A stretch of DNA of 64,000 nt. It comes from Gnetum montanum. Taxonomy: Eukaryota > Streptophyta > Gnetopsida > Gnetales > Gnetaceae. Made by a program: the position numbers and the translations under genes. The notes below the pieces were generated by a model that had not been told where the DNA came from, ran no database searches, and saw only the letters and a program-made list of their open reading frames with translations. Below, piece after piece: positions 23,336 to 34,849 of this stretch. The stretch spans positions 796,177 through 860,176 of the forward strand of contig MNCI01020673.1 in the NCBI GenBank assembly GCA_015680685.1, in the 5' to 3' direction. The stretch's first letter is position 1. Every line of letters starts with the position of its first letter.

Positions 23336-24232
23336 TGATGAGTGGCTATGTACCCCTACACCCAACCATACAAATCATGGGCATTCACACGTGACCCGGT
23401 TGAATTCTGTAGACTGTAAGCACTTAACATACACTAGATGCTAACCAGTGAACCTTGGGTTAGAACAATCTTTGTCTTCCTAACCTTATGATGTTCTGAT
23501 TGCGATGGTTAAGTGAGATTAAGGTTAATGATTTTTATAGCTTTTTACTTATCTTTTGGCATCCAATTATCTTGGAAAGTAAGGCTAGAGTATTAAGTAA
23601 TCTAAGACTATCTTAATCGAAATCTTAACTACTCCTAGCATAAGTATCTAATCCCATCTTCTAGGCACATTCTGAGCATCCCTTAAACACTACTAGGTTA
23701 CTAGACATTAAGCGTCACTGGGTTACCAAGTGTTGGGTTTACATTCGAGATGGTCGTACTTATGGTCTTTACAAACTTATAAGAGAGAAAATGCGATTAA
23801 AATAACAATAACAAAAACTTAAGTAATTATCAAAGCATAAACATATTAAACTATTAAATACATTAAATGGCTAAGTCCAAATGTTGTAAGGAATGCTTGA
23901 AGAGTTCATCTTTATTGTCGTTCACACCAATGGGCTCAGATACATCAATGCTCAAATAAAGAGCTGATCACTTTTCTTATACCTACTGCGGGCACGTGGA
24001 AAATATTCTATCTCCTATGGGAACAAACTACAAGAGCTTCACTACAACTAAATAAAAAGGTACCTAAATGAGGCGGAAGAACCTCTTATTTATAGGCCAA
24101 AATAGGCTCCACGTAAATGGGGCCACGTCAACGCATGGAAGGTTGCGTCAACGGGGCCACGTCAATGCGGCCGCGTATACGCAACCTCGTATATGCGGCC
24201 TAGTCAACACATCAATGAATGAAACTTCATCA
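23336..24232 (-). repeat. Element A 5' LTR
   Basis: The element strand starts TGATGAAGT and ends CTCATCA. It aligns throughout with 10981-11881. The TATA box is at 24087-24094 (plus-strand TATTTATA). Upstream of it in element sense (about 24110-24205) is a block with GCGTATACGC, GGCCGC and repeated GTTGACG or CACGTC. Confidence 0.93.
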
Positions 24233-24237
24233 TCCTC
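24233..24237. repeat. Target-site duplication TCCTC, right copy
   Basis: This matches 10976-10980 exactly and begins at the base after the LTR end. Confidence 0.95.
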
Positions 24238-26196
24238 GTTCTCTACACATATGGATGCCTCCTCTGCTTGCCTTTGTTCTTCTTTTGTAGTAGTAGCTTG
24301 AGCTACCAAGTTCTATCACCGACCTATAGCCATAACCCATTATACAAGTTAGCACGTATAGCCATAGGACGTAACATAGCCAAACACATAGTTAAAACAT
24401 ACTTGTGACTGCCTAATCTAAGTTTGGAATCTTGAAGACAATCCTTTGCTTAGAGGGTGGCTCTACTGCTAGTGGTTCTTCCTTCGTTGGTTGTTTCAAG
24501 ATAGCCTTGGTTACCCTAGTGGCCTTGGTGTGCAACCATTGGGACCTCTTAATGTTCACTGGGAATGTAATAGGTGCCTCCCCCTTGTTGTCAAGGGATT
24601 CACATTGACTGACATCAAGGTTCTTGGTGGTCATATACAACAAATCTTCCATATCCTCCTATGGGTTCTAGAGCCTAGATAGTCAAACAAAGATGTTTTA
24701 TCCAAGGTTGGGAGAGCTTTTTTGGGACCTAGCACATCCATGAACCATTCTTCTTTTTTGAGGCCCATGACCAAGGAAGTAACCTAGTTAAAGCAAGTTC
24801 CCTCCATCAAGACCTTCTTGAAGGTCCATCCCTGCATGATGCAAACTATCTTTTTCTACAACAACAATTTAGGAAATCCCCAAGACCTAACCAAGGGATA
24901 GGACCCCATTACATAAGGGTTCATGAAGCTATTAAGTTCAAGTCTAGAGTGGCCTTTGCTAGCAACAAACCACTTCTCAACTTTTGCTCAATGGCTAACC
25001 TCCTTCATTGGTTTGGTGGAAATTGCTATCCTTTTAGCGGGAACACAAAAAAAGTCATGAAAGGTGGTTGCATTGATGGCAATGACAATCAACATTCTTT
25101 GCACTATGGTGTGGAACACATCAACTTCTACATTAAAGGAGTTGATGATGTCAAGCATCTCCATAGAAGGGATGATAGGGCTAGGTGCCATGAAAATCTT
25201 AAGCAAACTTGCACACATGATGTTTGCTTGAATGTTTTTAGGCACATGCCCTCTCAACCACTCTTGTGTTGGTCCCACCTCACCAAACTTTAAGATGAGG
25301 GATTCTATAGAACATCTAGTGAGGGGTATAGTAACATCAGTAGAAGTGGAAGGACCTAAAAGCCAAAAGTAAATGCTGAGCATTAGTAGAGCCACGTTTA
25401 GATCATAGAAATGCTTAAGACCTAAATAGCCATAAAACCTTAGTTACAACATAGAAAACCACATTCTATCTCACCTTTCTTCTTCTTGTTTTTTGAGGCT
25501 TGTGTAGGGCTCCCAAAAGTGATACCCATATCTTTGATAGTCTTGGAAACTATCAACCAGCTATGTGCTATTCTAGCAACCACACACTTCTTGTAAATGA
25601 GGTCAAATCTGGTAGGGTATTCATCAAAGTTTCTTCTTAGTTGTTCAAAAATAACATGTCTAATCTTGGGGCCTTTGGTGAATTCACTCAATGCGATGTG
25701 GGCTACTACCAAGGTTTGATCATTCTTGATCAAGCATTGCTCTTTTACCATGTACTTGCAAGATAGATGTGAAACTAAAATGTTAGGAAAGATGACCAAT
25801 TAGGCAATACCAAGATAGTAAAATCTATAATAGTCATGCTTACCCCTATTATCAGTACATAATTCCTAGAGGATTTTGTAATAGACAGTGGAATATTTGC
25901 ACCACCATTAGAGTATTATTCATGTTGTATCATGAATACTTTGGCATTGTCCAAATGTTTGGGAGGTACCGTGTGCTGGTGTTATTCACCAACTCTCCTA
26001 CTACTTGAGTCTTTGGATCATCAAATATGAATAGAGTAACTAGATGTGCAAAACCAGGGAGTAAGGTCTCTACTATAACCATGGCCACTTATTTAGACAA
26101 GTGTTACCACATCATCACACTAAAGTTCTAAAGAAGGTAATCAAGGAAATCCCTTGCTCTTAGGTAGAACCATAGTGACCCCTTCTCTAGATCCAT

Positions 26197-28639
26197 GTTA
26201 GGTTAGGGGATGTGGGTTGTGGGCTGGCTAATATAGCATAGAGTGCCAACCAACTTCACCATGATGAGGATTGACTTTAGTAAAATCCTATAGGGGGAAA
26301 ACATGAACATCGTTACAACCACATTTCAACACTTGGGATTTCTTGACAAGTTTTATACATTCTAGTCAGGGGTGAGATTAGCCCTTGTAAAAAGCTCTAA
26401 GATGTTTACTCAAATTTGTTTAAGAAGTTTCATAGTAACATTATTACAACCTTTCATAGTATTTCAATTTTTAGCCAAAATATCATAGCCAAAGCATCAT
26501 AACCAGAATTATGTCTTAGTCCAAACCATGCATTAACTTAGAAAAAGCATTGAAACCTAGAAAAAACAACCATAGTAAAAAAAATTACTAAAAATAGTAA
26601 AAATCTCTTTTTTCTCATGAAAAAAATTTTAGAACATAGTGTACATTTTAAGGCATCTCCAAGGACATGGAAGTTGACAAGAGAAATCTCTAAGTATGTT
26701 AACCACATCCATCTTCAAAGGGGTAAAATGCTACAACTAGAATTTAGCCTTATTGACTCAGCCTTGATAAAAATTTATTAAAAATTCATCCTAGCTTCAA
26801 TTTTAGTGATTTCACCATGGAAGGAATCTTGAAATCATAATATTTTTAGCCATGTCAATTACAACTAAAAACACTACCATTTTTACATAAAACATAGCCA
26901 AAAATACCAAAATCATAGCCATCAACATTAACCCCCTTTTGCATAGGGTTGGGAGAAAATTCATCAAAAATTCATTCGAGCTCCAAATAGAGTGATTCCA
27001 CCACCATTTGAAAGCTTGAATCGGGCCCTATGCATTCATTATTAAAAATAATTTAAAAATATATCCATTTATTCAGAAATAAATCATTACTTTGGATGAA
27101 AATATGAAAAATGACATAAACACTAGTTACATAACTTGATTGAAATGATCATAACTATATTGTTTTACATCCAAATCAAACAAAATTATAGCCATTACAA
27201 AGCTTAAACATAACAATAAAAACAAAAAACATTATATTTTGCAAAAATTCCATTTTATTGACAAAAAAATACACAACATGGCTTGCTTTTTGTATAAAAA
27301 AAGCATAAGAAAACACAAAACTTGTAAAACCTAACTTGATTTAGTCATAGATTACAGCCAAATCAGTCAAACCAACTTCTACCCACCATAAAACACATTA
27401 AAATAAGGGGGGTAGGATTTTTTTAAAATTTTATTTTAACAAGTCCTTCATCCTAGATCTAAGAAAAATGGCCCCATGATCGAAATTTTAGAAAAAAGTA
27501 CGAAAACATCAAGCCTATTTTCAAAAATCAAATCTACCTAGGTAAAACAATGAAATAACCCTAGATCTACATGAAAATGGTCAAAATATGACGTAGGATT
27601 TCATTGGAATTTAATTTTATTAAGCCCTTTTTAGTAGATATGACAAAAATGGCCTTTTCCTAGCTAGGAAAACATAAAAATGGCTAGGAAATCGTGGAAA
27701 AAAGCAATGAATGATCTACCTTGGAATAGATAAGGAATATCCTTGAATGGAGATGGCTATATGGAAGTTAGAAATCTTCTTAGATTTCTCATTTGATACT
27801 TGGATCTTGGAATTTTTGCTGCTATATTTCTTCATCATGGTTGCACAACATTGAGAAGGCTTGGGAATTGAGGGAGTTGAAGCTTTCATGCTAGCTAGGA
27901 GAAGCTTTGAAGCTTCAACATTGAAGATTGATGATTATTGTTGTATAAATCTCTGTCAAGACTCTCTTCCAATGTGTTAGGTGTGAAAATGATGATGTGT
28001 GAATGAAGTTTTGCATGATTTGACCGTAAAAACCTAAACCCAAACAAGACGCTTCCACCCAAACCCTAGTTGTTAAGTTGGTACCTTGAAACTCAACATG
28101 AACTATAGTTCGTGGGGGAAAAGTCTCCTCCATGTTGTGAGTGGTGGGAATGAAAAATCTTAATTCAAAATTTTTAATTTTTTTTTAGTGGGCCCCACTA
28201 GTCTCCTCCCTAATTTCATGAACTTTAAACTTAAAAACCTCTTCTATGTTGAGGATTTGGCCAATTAAAATCAATAAAAATAATTTTTAATCTCAACCCT
28301 CCTTGCATCAACATTGCCTAGTGTGGATGCATGCTTCCTATACTCCACATCCATAAGACCTAACTCCCCTTGCCATTTTTGACAATCACCGTCAAGATGC
28401 ATGAACCATAGACCCTAGGAAGAAGCAACATCACAACAAATTTGATTACTTTGGGCTTCCACACTAGGATGAAACTTCTTAGCAAGGATAAGTAAAGGAG
28501 GTAACACCCATTCTTATCCCCTAGTGCCTATCACACCTAGATCTGACCTTACGAGTGGGCCCACATGACCTAGAACCCCTCTAGCCACCTCCAATAGCCT
28601 CGAAGCCTTGGAAAATGTAGTTGAAAGTGGTTAAAAATT
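26197..28639. other. AT-rich part of Tat spacer
   Basis: I see no gene here. It is A-rich on the plus strand. It contains pairs of diverged repeats, for example around 26760 and 26940 (AAAAATTCAT followed by GCTYCAA and GTGATTTCACCA) and around 27415 and 27590 (TAGGATTT, then AAAAATGGCC). The spacings near 180 bp are similar to the array that follows. Confidence 0.4.
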
Positions 28640-28855
28640 TTGGAGTTGGTGGTTCCATGTTAGGGGAGGCCTCATGCACATTAAGCACCCTAGCCCCAAC
28701 ATGGATGGATGGGGGAATGATCAAAACTGCCTAAGTCGATCTCCTAGTTACCATATTTTGGCATCCATGCTCTTGTATAGCCTTTGATAGCTTAGTTTTT
28801 CATTAGAATGAGTTGATTTTCAATCTTTCATCTTACCCCACTTTGGTAAATCCCC

Positions 28856-28879
28856 CCTCCATGCTACCTAGCATGGAGG
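28856..28879. other. Hairpin 1 of the array
   Basis: CCTCCATGCTA and TAGCATGGAGG are perfect 11-bp inverted arms with a 2-base centre. Confidence 0.85.
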
Positions 28880-29038
28880 CTTAGGGGGTATAACATAAAA
28901 CCATTTTCCAAACTTTAAATGGCCATAGTTTTAGCCTTGAAAACCTTAGTATCCCTTCATAGCCCGTTGTAATCAATAGTACTAGAAGTTTGAGTCGATT
29001 TTTCCCTTTGAAGCTTCTCCTAGCTAGCAAACCCTCCT

Positions 29039-29071
29039 CTCCATGTTGGCCAATGTTGATCCAACATGGAG
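29039..29071. other. Hairpin 2 of the array
   Basis: CTCCATGTTGG and CCAACATGGAG are perfect 11-bp arms with an 11-base loop. The inner arm bases differ from hairpin 1 but still pair. Confidence 0.85.
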
Positions 29072-29231
29072 GTGAGTAGGAAGATCAATGCAAGATCATA
29101 GATACACCAAAATAGCCTAAATTTTACCTATGTATGTTCTACAACCTTGTCCACACATCTGGGAGTTTTCAAACCTTGGAAATTTGATTCAAAGTAACCA
29201 AATATCAATCCTCTAAAATCTTTCTAGCTAG

Positions 29232-29264
29232 TTCCATGCTAGCTAGTGTGGAGCTAGCATGGAA
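29232..29264. other. Hairpin 3 of the array
   Basis: TTCCATGCTAGCT and AGCTAGCATGGAA are perfect 13-bp arms with a 7-base loop. Confidence 0.88.
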
Positions 29265-30329
29265 GTATAGGGGTAAGCTAAAAAATCACTAAGAAATCCT
29301 TAAACTCTTAAAATTTAGCTCTAGGTCTTAACTATCAGCACCAGTAACCTCAAAGGTGGACATGCATAGTGAAAGTTCATCAAAAATGGCTAGAATTTTC
29401 TCTCTTACTATCCTCTTAGCTAGTTCGACATTGGCCAGCATGGGGTCAACATGGATGCTCTTGGGGATGCCATAAAAACCTTTTTTTGTGACCTAAAATA
29501 GCATTGGAACCTACCCTAGTGACCTTTAAACCCCGCTAGAGCTTGTTGGAACTTTCAGACATCTTGGAATTGGTCAAAAATACCAAAAAGACATCATTCC
29601 CCTGCTTTCCACATTGGGGCTACCCTACAAAGCATGGAGGAAAGGGGAGATGGCTATATGCACACCAAGAAGCCTTAAAACTAAAATATTTGAAAGCCAA
29701 ATCTTGTCTCCTGAACTCTACAATCCCCAGTAGCTTTGAAACCTTGTCAAAACCTATCAAAAGTAACCCAAAACCTAATCCCTTGATCTTCCATGCTGAG
29801 TAACCACTCTTGCAAGTTGGCTAGTGTAGTGCCAATGTGGATAGAGAGGGATGGTCAAAAAACTCCAATTTTTATCGTAGAATGATCTCAAGTCAGCATC
29901 TTAGCATTCTTAAGAACTTCGGCAATCAAAATTCATCATAAATGGTCCTTTTTCATGATTTCCAAGGTCTTCCTAACTGGTTCTATGCTACCCAACATGG
30001 AATAAGTGGGGGAGCACATAAAATCACCCAAAACCCTTTAAAATGACCAAAATTTAGCCTTAGGATCTCACCATTGATCCCTACAACCTTGGAATCCCAC
30101 ATGCATGACCAAAAATAGCCAACCCTTTGGGATCCGCCTAGTTGGTTTCATGCTAGCCAGCATGGAGCCAAGGGGGTAAGCTAAGAAACCATTGATGAAC
30201 CTTAAAATTTATATATTTTGACCTTGGGCATTGATTATCAATGCCAGCAACCTTAGAACTACACATGCATAGCAAGAAGTATTCTAAAATAGCCAAAAAT
30301 TGATCATCGCTTGTTGTCCTAGTTGGATT

Positions 30330-30356
30330 CATGCTGGCCAATGTGAAGCCAGCATG
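30330..30356. other. Hairpin 4 of the array
   Basis: CATGCTGGC and GCCAGCATG are perfect 9-bp arms with a 9-base loop. Confidence 0.8.
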
Positions 30357-30918
30357 GAACTAGAGAGGGGACTCCAAAAATCATCTAGCTAACCTCCAAA
30401 TTGATTAGTTATAACCTTAAACCTTAACTCTTAGCCTTAGTACCCCTAGGAGCACACATGCATGGTCGATTGAGGGTAAAATTTGTCTAGATCTGAGATT
30501 TGTGATTCTTGCACACTGAGCACCCCTTCCTCCACATGGGTAGCATGGAGCTAGTATGGAGACTAATGGTAAGGGGCTCATTTTGAGCTCATAGACACCT
30601 CAACATGACATTAGATGACCTTTCATGCACATAGGAACCCTATTAACATCCTCTAAAGCCTTCAAACCTAGAGAAATTGACCAAACAGAGTTAAAAGTTG
30701 ACTCCTTTTGATCCTCCTAGATAGCTTCTCCTTGCCTAGTATGGAGCTAGCATGGAGCAAAGGGGATAACCTTTAAAACCCCTCATAAGCCTTCAAAACA
30801 ACAAAATTTTCACTTTAGAGCCTTGTCAACACCTCCGAGAGCCACCACACCTCATAAAAAAAGCTTGAAATGGTCTGAAATTAACATTCCAAGGTCTTCC
30901 ACACTAAGGCCCACCTCT

Positions 30919-30949
30919 TCCACACTACCTAGCACAGAACTAGTGTGGA
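30919..30949. other. Hairpin 5 of the array
   Basis: TCCACACTA and TAGTGTGGA are perfect 9-bp arms. The centre is CACACTA rather than CATGCTA, and the opposite arm has changed to match. Confidence 0.82.
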
Positions 30950-31118
30950 GATAAGGGGAGAACTTAGAAAACCACTTTCCACCTCTCCAAACTACTAAAT
31001 GTTGGTTCTAAACCCTAGTATTCGACATTGGCAACCTTGGGAAATGACATGCATGGTTGATTTGCATCAAAACTAGCTTAGATCTAAGCCTTTTGATTCT
31101 TCCACACTAAGCACCCCC

Positions 31119-31155
31119 TCCTTCATGCTATCCATCATGGAGCTAGCATCAAGGA
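31119..31155. other. Hairpin 6 of the array
   Basis: TCCTTCATGCTA and TAGCATCAAGGA pair over 11 of 12 positions, with one C-C mismatch. The outer part TCCTT/AAGGA differs from the other units yet pairs. Confidence 0.78.
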
Positions 31156-32105
31156 CCTACCTTTTGGTCTTAAACAACAAATTGACACTATGAGAAAATA
31201 AGAATCTACACCGATGAAGCCTAAGACCTCATAGCTTGAAGATTGTACTCATTTAACCTAGTATTAACCCTCAAATCACATTCAATCCCTTCTTCCATGT
31301 TGGAAAAATTCCCTTACTTTGGAACAAGGGCATGTAATCTTTCACAACCTCAAACAACCTTTAAATGTGACCAAAATTAGCAAAAAACTTGGAATATCAT
31401 GATCTACAGCCCTAGGAGCCTAGAAACCTAGTTGATGTGCTTCCAAACCATCCTAAAACCATGGAACAAGTGCACCTCCATTCTTCCACACTAGGAACAC
31501 CATGATCAACATGGAAGAAGGAGCGGAAAAACCATTTCAACATGTTTTAACACTCAAAACTAACTCAAGTGGCCTCAAAACTCTCATATCTTGATTCTAG
31601 CTACCATTTTGACCTTTTTTTAATCTTTTTTTTACTTGGGTTATCATCCTCCACCCTGAGCCCCCTCCTCTTCATGTTGGCCAGTGTGAAAATAGGGGGG
31701 TTCTGACATGGAAGCCTCACAACCCTTGATTTTTAGGTTTAAATAGCCCAAAAATAGCCTTGATTGATTCCTAAAAATGCTTAATAGCCTTGTAACCCTA
31801 AACCATGGCCCACTAAGGCCTAAAACTAGTAAAACCTAATCCTTTTTAATCCTATATTAGCCAAGTTTCATCATATGTAGCTTGTTTTTCTTAATTAGGC
31901 CATATTACATAATGTTTCAACTTGTTCTTAACCTTGCATAGCATTGTTGACCTTCTTGACCTAGTATGGCCTATATATAGGCTTATATTTTCTTTATTTG
32001 CCTTCTTATAGCCTTGAATTTTTTTGATCTTTGATTATTATCAAATAATGGGATTGGATCTTCCTTGGCCAGCATTTGACACCATGTGATCATGGATCAC
32101 TATGG

Positions 32106-32262
32106 CTTTAAATTGCCATCATGGCCCACTATGGCCTTAAATTGGCATCATGGCCTGCTATTGCCTTAAACTGGCATCATGGTCTGCTATTGCCTTAAAC
32201 TGGCATCATGGCCTGCTATTGCCTTAAACTAGCACCATGGCCTACTAAGTTCTGAAACTAGC
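32106..32262. repeat. 29-bp minisatellite, right block
   Basis: Five 29-bp units (CCTTAAACTGGCATCATGG core) are followed by a partial unit. They are cleaner than the left block at 8968-9094, which has the same unit. The block ends about 190 bp before the possible intron acceptor. Confidence 0.88.
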
Positions 32263-32516
32263 AAAATTGTGACCCTTGTTGACCATTTGTAGCCTTATTT
32301 CTCATACTTTATCTAACATTTACTTGGCCCTTATTACACTTTGTTTACTTTCTTTTACCCTATTTATAGTTGTGGATGACATTTTTTGCATTAGAATAGC
32401 AGGTATTTGCGTAATTTTATAGCATTTTAGCATTGTTATTTACTTTTACATAGGTGCCACTTATGGTGGACATGTAGGATTGAAGTATGAATACTTGGGA
32501 GTAGATTAGTCTACCT

Positions 32517-33560
32517 GTGCACCTAAGTGGACCTCACCATGATGAAGAATGGTATATCAACCTTGATTGCTTAGATCTTGAGCCTAAGAGTCTTGTCAAT
32601 TGCATAGCCTCGATAGAGAAACCTTTAGAATGGCTCAAAAATATAATCAAAACCCTTGACTTAGAGGCAAGCAACAAAACTAAAGATTCTCTAGTTGAGA
32701 TTCCTATCACAACACACAATGGTAAGGAGAAAACCCTTAAGTTCCTCACTGGAACCTCAAAAGCTCAAGAGATCACCAAGGCCCTACAAGGTAATATTAA
32801 GGTATTTGTCTAGTCATATGAAGATATGCTAGGTCTAGATCTATTTTTAGTAAAACACAAGATCATACTAGACCCTAGCATCATACCAATTAAATAAAAG
32901 GTGCACAAAATTAGACCTACTTTTGCGTTGGTAGTTCGTGATGAGATCTCAAAACTCTACCAAGCTGGTTTCATTAGAGCTTTTGACTACATAGAATAGA
33001 TGTCCAAAATAGTGGTAGTACCTAAGAAAAATGGAAGTATGCATTTTTGCATCAATTTTTAAGATCTAAATAAAGAAACCATCAAGAATGAATTCCCTTT
33101 GCCTAGTATTGATCAACTTATCAATACTATAGTTGGACATGTCTTATTGTGCTTTATGGATGGATTCTTGGGATACAAAAAAATTAGGATCAACCCAAAG
33201 CACCAACTTAGCATGACCTTCATAACCTCTTGGGGTATCTTTTGCTATACTATAATGTCCTTTGGCCTTAAGAATGCACGAGCAACCTATCAATGAGTCA
33301 TGACCTATATCTTCAGTGATTACATGCTAGGTTTGCTCAATGATTATGTAGATAATATAGCTATTAAGTCCAAATTGGCTAGTGACCATGCTAATGATCT
33401 AGACCTTGTGCTTAAATGATGCCTCAAGTATGAGCATAGGATTAATCCCAAGAAATTTGTCTTTGGTGTCAAGACTGGTAAGATGCTTGGCTTTGTAGTA
33501 TTTGAAGCAAGGATTCATGTTGATCTTGATATGGTTAGGGCCATATCCAAATTAGCAGCC
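32517..33560 (+). pseudogene. Tat-like reverse transcriptase
   Basis: The N-terminal linker (EWYINLDCLDLEPK, EKPLEWLKNIIKTLD) is open at 32517-32813. RT landmarks follow in one or two frames with stops: KIVVVPKKNGS, FPLPSIDQLINT, LLCFMDGFLGYKKI and MSFGLKNARATYQ. The catalytic site reads NDYVDNIAI, so the second Asp is Asn. After it come INPKKFVFGV and GKMLGFVV. It lies 24 kb from its own protease. Confidence 0.88.
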
Positions 33561-34130
33561 CCTACCAATCTCAAGGAGCTTTAGGGACTATAAGGTAGAT
33601 TGCAATTTATTCATAAGTTTATTGTTAGGCTTATGGATAATTTATAGTCCATGCAACACTTACTTAAGAAAGGGGTTCACTATGAGTGAACAGATCAATG
33701 CTAAGAGGCCTTTGAAAACCTTAAGTAAGAGTTGGCACAACTACTAATGGTCTATCCTCTATAAGAGGGTAAACCATTTTACATCTACCTTTCCTTATCT
33801 AACATTTCCATTACCTCAATACTCTATCAGAAAGATGATGATGGAGCAGAGATGCTAGTATACCACCTTAAACATGCATTAGTTAACCACAAGACCCAAT
33901 ACACTAAGGTGGAGAAGTATTGTGTAGCACTAGTCTTCTCATTGAAGAAATGAAGATACTAGCTCTTTAGAAGCCAAGTTAACATCATTTTCAAAGATAA
34001 TGTGCTTAGAGCCATCATGGCCAACATCTATGAAAGTAATCGAATAATTGATGGAAAGCCATAATTGTGGAGTTTGACCTTCATTACATCTCTCAATCTT
34101 TAATAAAAGGTCAATATCATAGTTTCACTT
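33560..34130 (+). pseudogene. Tat-like RNase H (first)
   Basis: Landmarks in a plus frame broken by stops are GKPFYIYLSLSN with the usual Asp absent, ISITSILYQKDDDG, QYTKVEKYCVALVFSLKK and VNIIFKDNVLRAIM. It lies directly after RT. Confidence 0.78.
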
Positions 34131-34189
34131 GTTGATAACCAAGCAAACATAGATTCTAAGTTTCCTAATGAGCATATTAACACTCTGAG

Positions 34190-34460
34190 CCAAGTGATTA
34201 AGAGTTATGAGGTGGTCATGCACTTTGATGGAGCTTCAACTGCCCATGGGGCTAGTGTCGTTGCTAGCATAATATTCCCATATGGTGAAATCTAATCCTT
34301 GGCCTATCATTTTGAATTTCCATGCACAAAAAACATAGTGGAGTATGAGGATTTGATCAAAGGGATGATGGTAGCTTGTGACCTAGAAATTAGAAGCTTA
34401 ATGATCAAAGGCGAGTCACAACTTGTGGTTAACCAAGTAACCAAGATCTATGCATGTAAA
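34190..34460 (+). pseudogene. Second, archaeal-type RNase H of Tat lineage
   Basis: The segment VMHFDGASTAHGASVV at about 34217 and, further on, VEYEDLIKGMMVACD and IKGESQLVVNQV match the additional RNase H that Tat-lineage elements carry between RNase H and integrase. The lead Asp of FDGA is present. This assigns the element to Tat rather than to a chromovirus or typical Athila. Confidence 0.85.
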
Positions 34461-34849
34461 GCCAAACACTTATAACCTTACTATGACCTAGGGAAGTAAT
34501 TGTTACCACAATTTATAAACATTGATATCTAGCACATACCTTGAAATGAGAATGCCACAGTTGATGCAATTACAATATTAGCCTTGAGTGTGATGTCAAG
34601 TATGTTTAGTAAGTTATCCACCTTAATGATGGACTATGCTATTCTCATCATGTAGAATGCTAAGGATACTATTGTGGTTATAGTTCACACTACTCTTGTC
34701 AGGGAGTGGTACAATCACATAAAATTTAACATGATGCATAGTGAATCAGCACAAGGCTTGACTACTACTCAAAAGGATGTTGTACACAAATGATTGAAGT
34801 AGTATGTCATCATAGGTGACACCAAATTATGTCAATGGTACTATGATGG

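Larger units (their letters stand above)
10981..24232 (-). mobile_element. Element A: Athila/Tat-like Ty3 retrotransposon
   Basis: This is a complete 13.25-kb minus-strand element with two LTRs (10981-11881 and 23336-24232), perfect TCCTC flanks, a tRNA-Asp primer site next to the 5' LTR and a purine tract next to the 3' LTR. Order in its own sense is gag, protease, RT, RNase H, integrase, a noncoding module, then a 951-codon ORF. It sits inside the antisense ORF of the Tat-like element. Stops are mostly C-to-T in type and catalytic residues are lost, so it is inactive. Confidence 0.95.
9468..26196 (-). pseudogene. Long antisense ORF in Tat spacer, split by element A
   Basis: The ORF runs opposite to gag and pol. 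It starts at ATG 26196-26194 (MDLEKGSLWFYLRARDF) and ends at a TGA at 9468-9470 after a proline-rich tail (DDDDDDAPPPP). Element A with one 5-bp duplication is inserted at 10981-24237; without it the ORF spans 3,472 bp, about 1,150 codons with a few frameshifts. The N-terminal part (24238-26196) looks globular. The part from 10975 down to about 9700 is rich in Glu, Lys and Gln with heptad-like spacing, suggesting a coiled coil, after an acidic stretch near 10790-10850. Most stops replace CAG, CAA or CGA. I do not recognise the family. Tat elements are known to carry extra ORFs, sometimes antisense. Confidence 0.6.
28640..31710. repeat. About 187-bp degenerate tandem array with hairpins
   Basis: A recurring anchor of the form CCATGCTAGC...GCTAGCATGGA...GGGG occurs at about 28862, 29041, 29233, 29421, 29607, 29790, 29980, 30147, 30328, 30528, 30730, 30917, 31111, 31290, 31480 and 31670. 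Spacings are 167-202 bp, mostly 180-195, giving 16 units. Between anchors the units share AAACCTT..AGYCTTGA-like text. The array lies in the protease-RT spacer. Similar words (TAGCATGGA, GTGTGGAGGGG) occur in the LTRs of the same element. Tandem arrays inside Ogre/Tat elements are known and can seed satellites. Confidence 0.8.
8618..32453 (+). other. Protease-RT spacer, candidate Ogre-type intron
   Basis: About 10.6 kb of the element's own DNA (after removing element A) separates protease from RT. A donor-like AG|GTGAAGT sits at 8616-8624, right where protease-side coding similarity ends. A pyrimidine/T-rich tract followed by ACATAG lies at 32445-32453, just upstream of the pol region. Ogre elements are known to splice out an intron between protease and RT. 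The reading frames do not join perfectly here; an indel would have to be assumed. The spacer carries an antisense ORF and several tandem repeats. Confidence 0.35.

Noticed and set aside
24949-25293. Plus-strand 114-codon frame
   Set aside because: It is the shadow of the antisense ORF on the minus strand, which has coherent neighbours.
28640-31710. CRISPR-like array
   Set aside because: Units of about 187 bp are diverged along their whole length in a plant retrotransposon; there is no short exact repeat with unique spacers.
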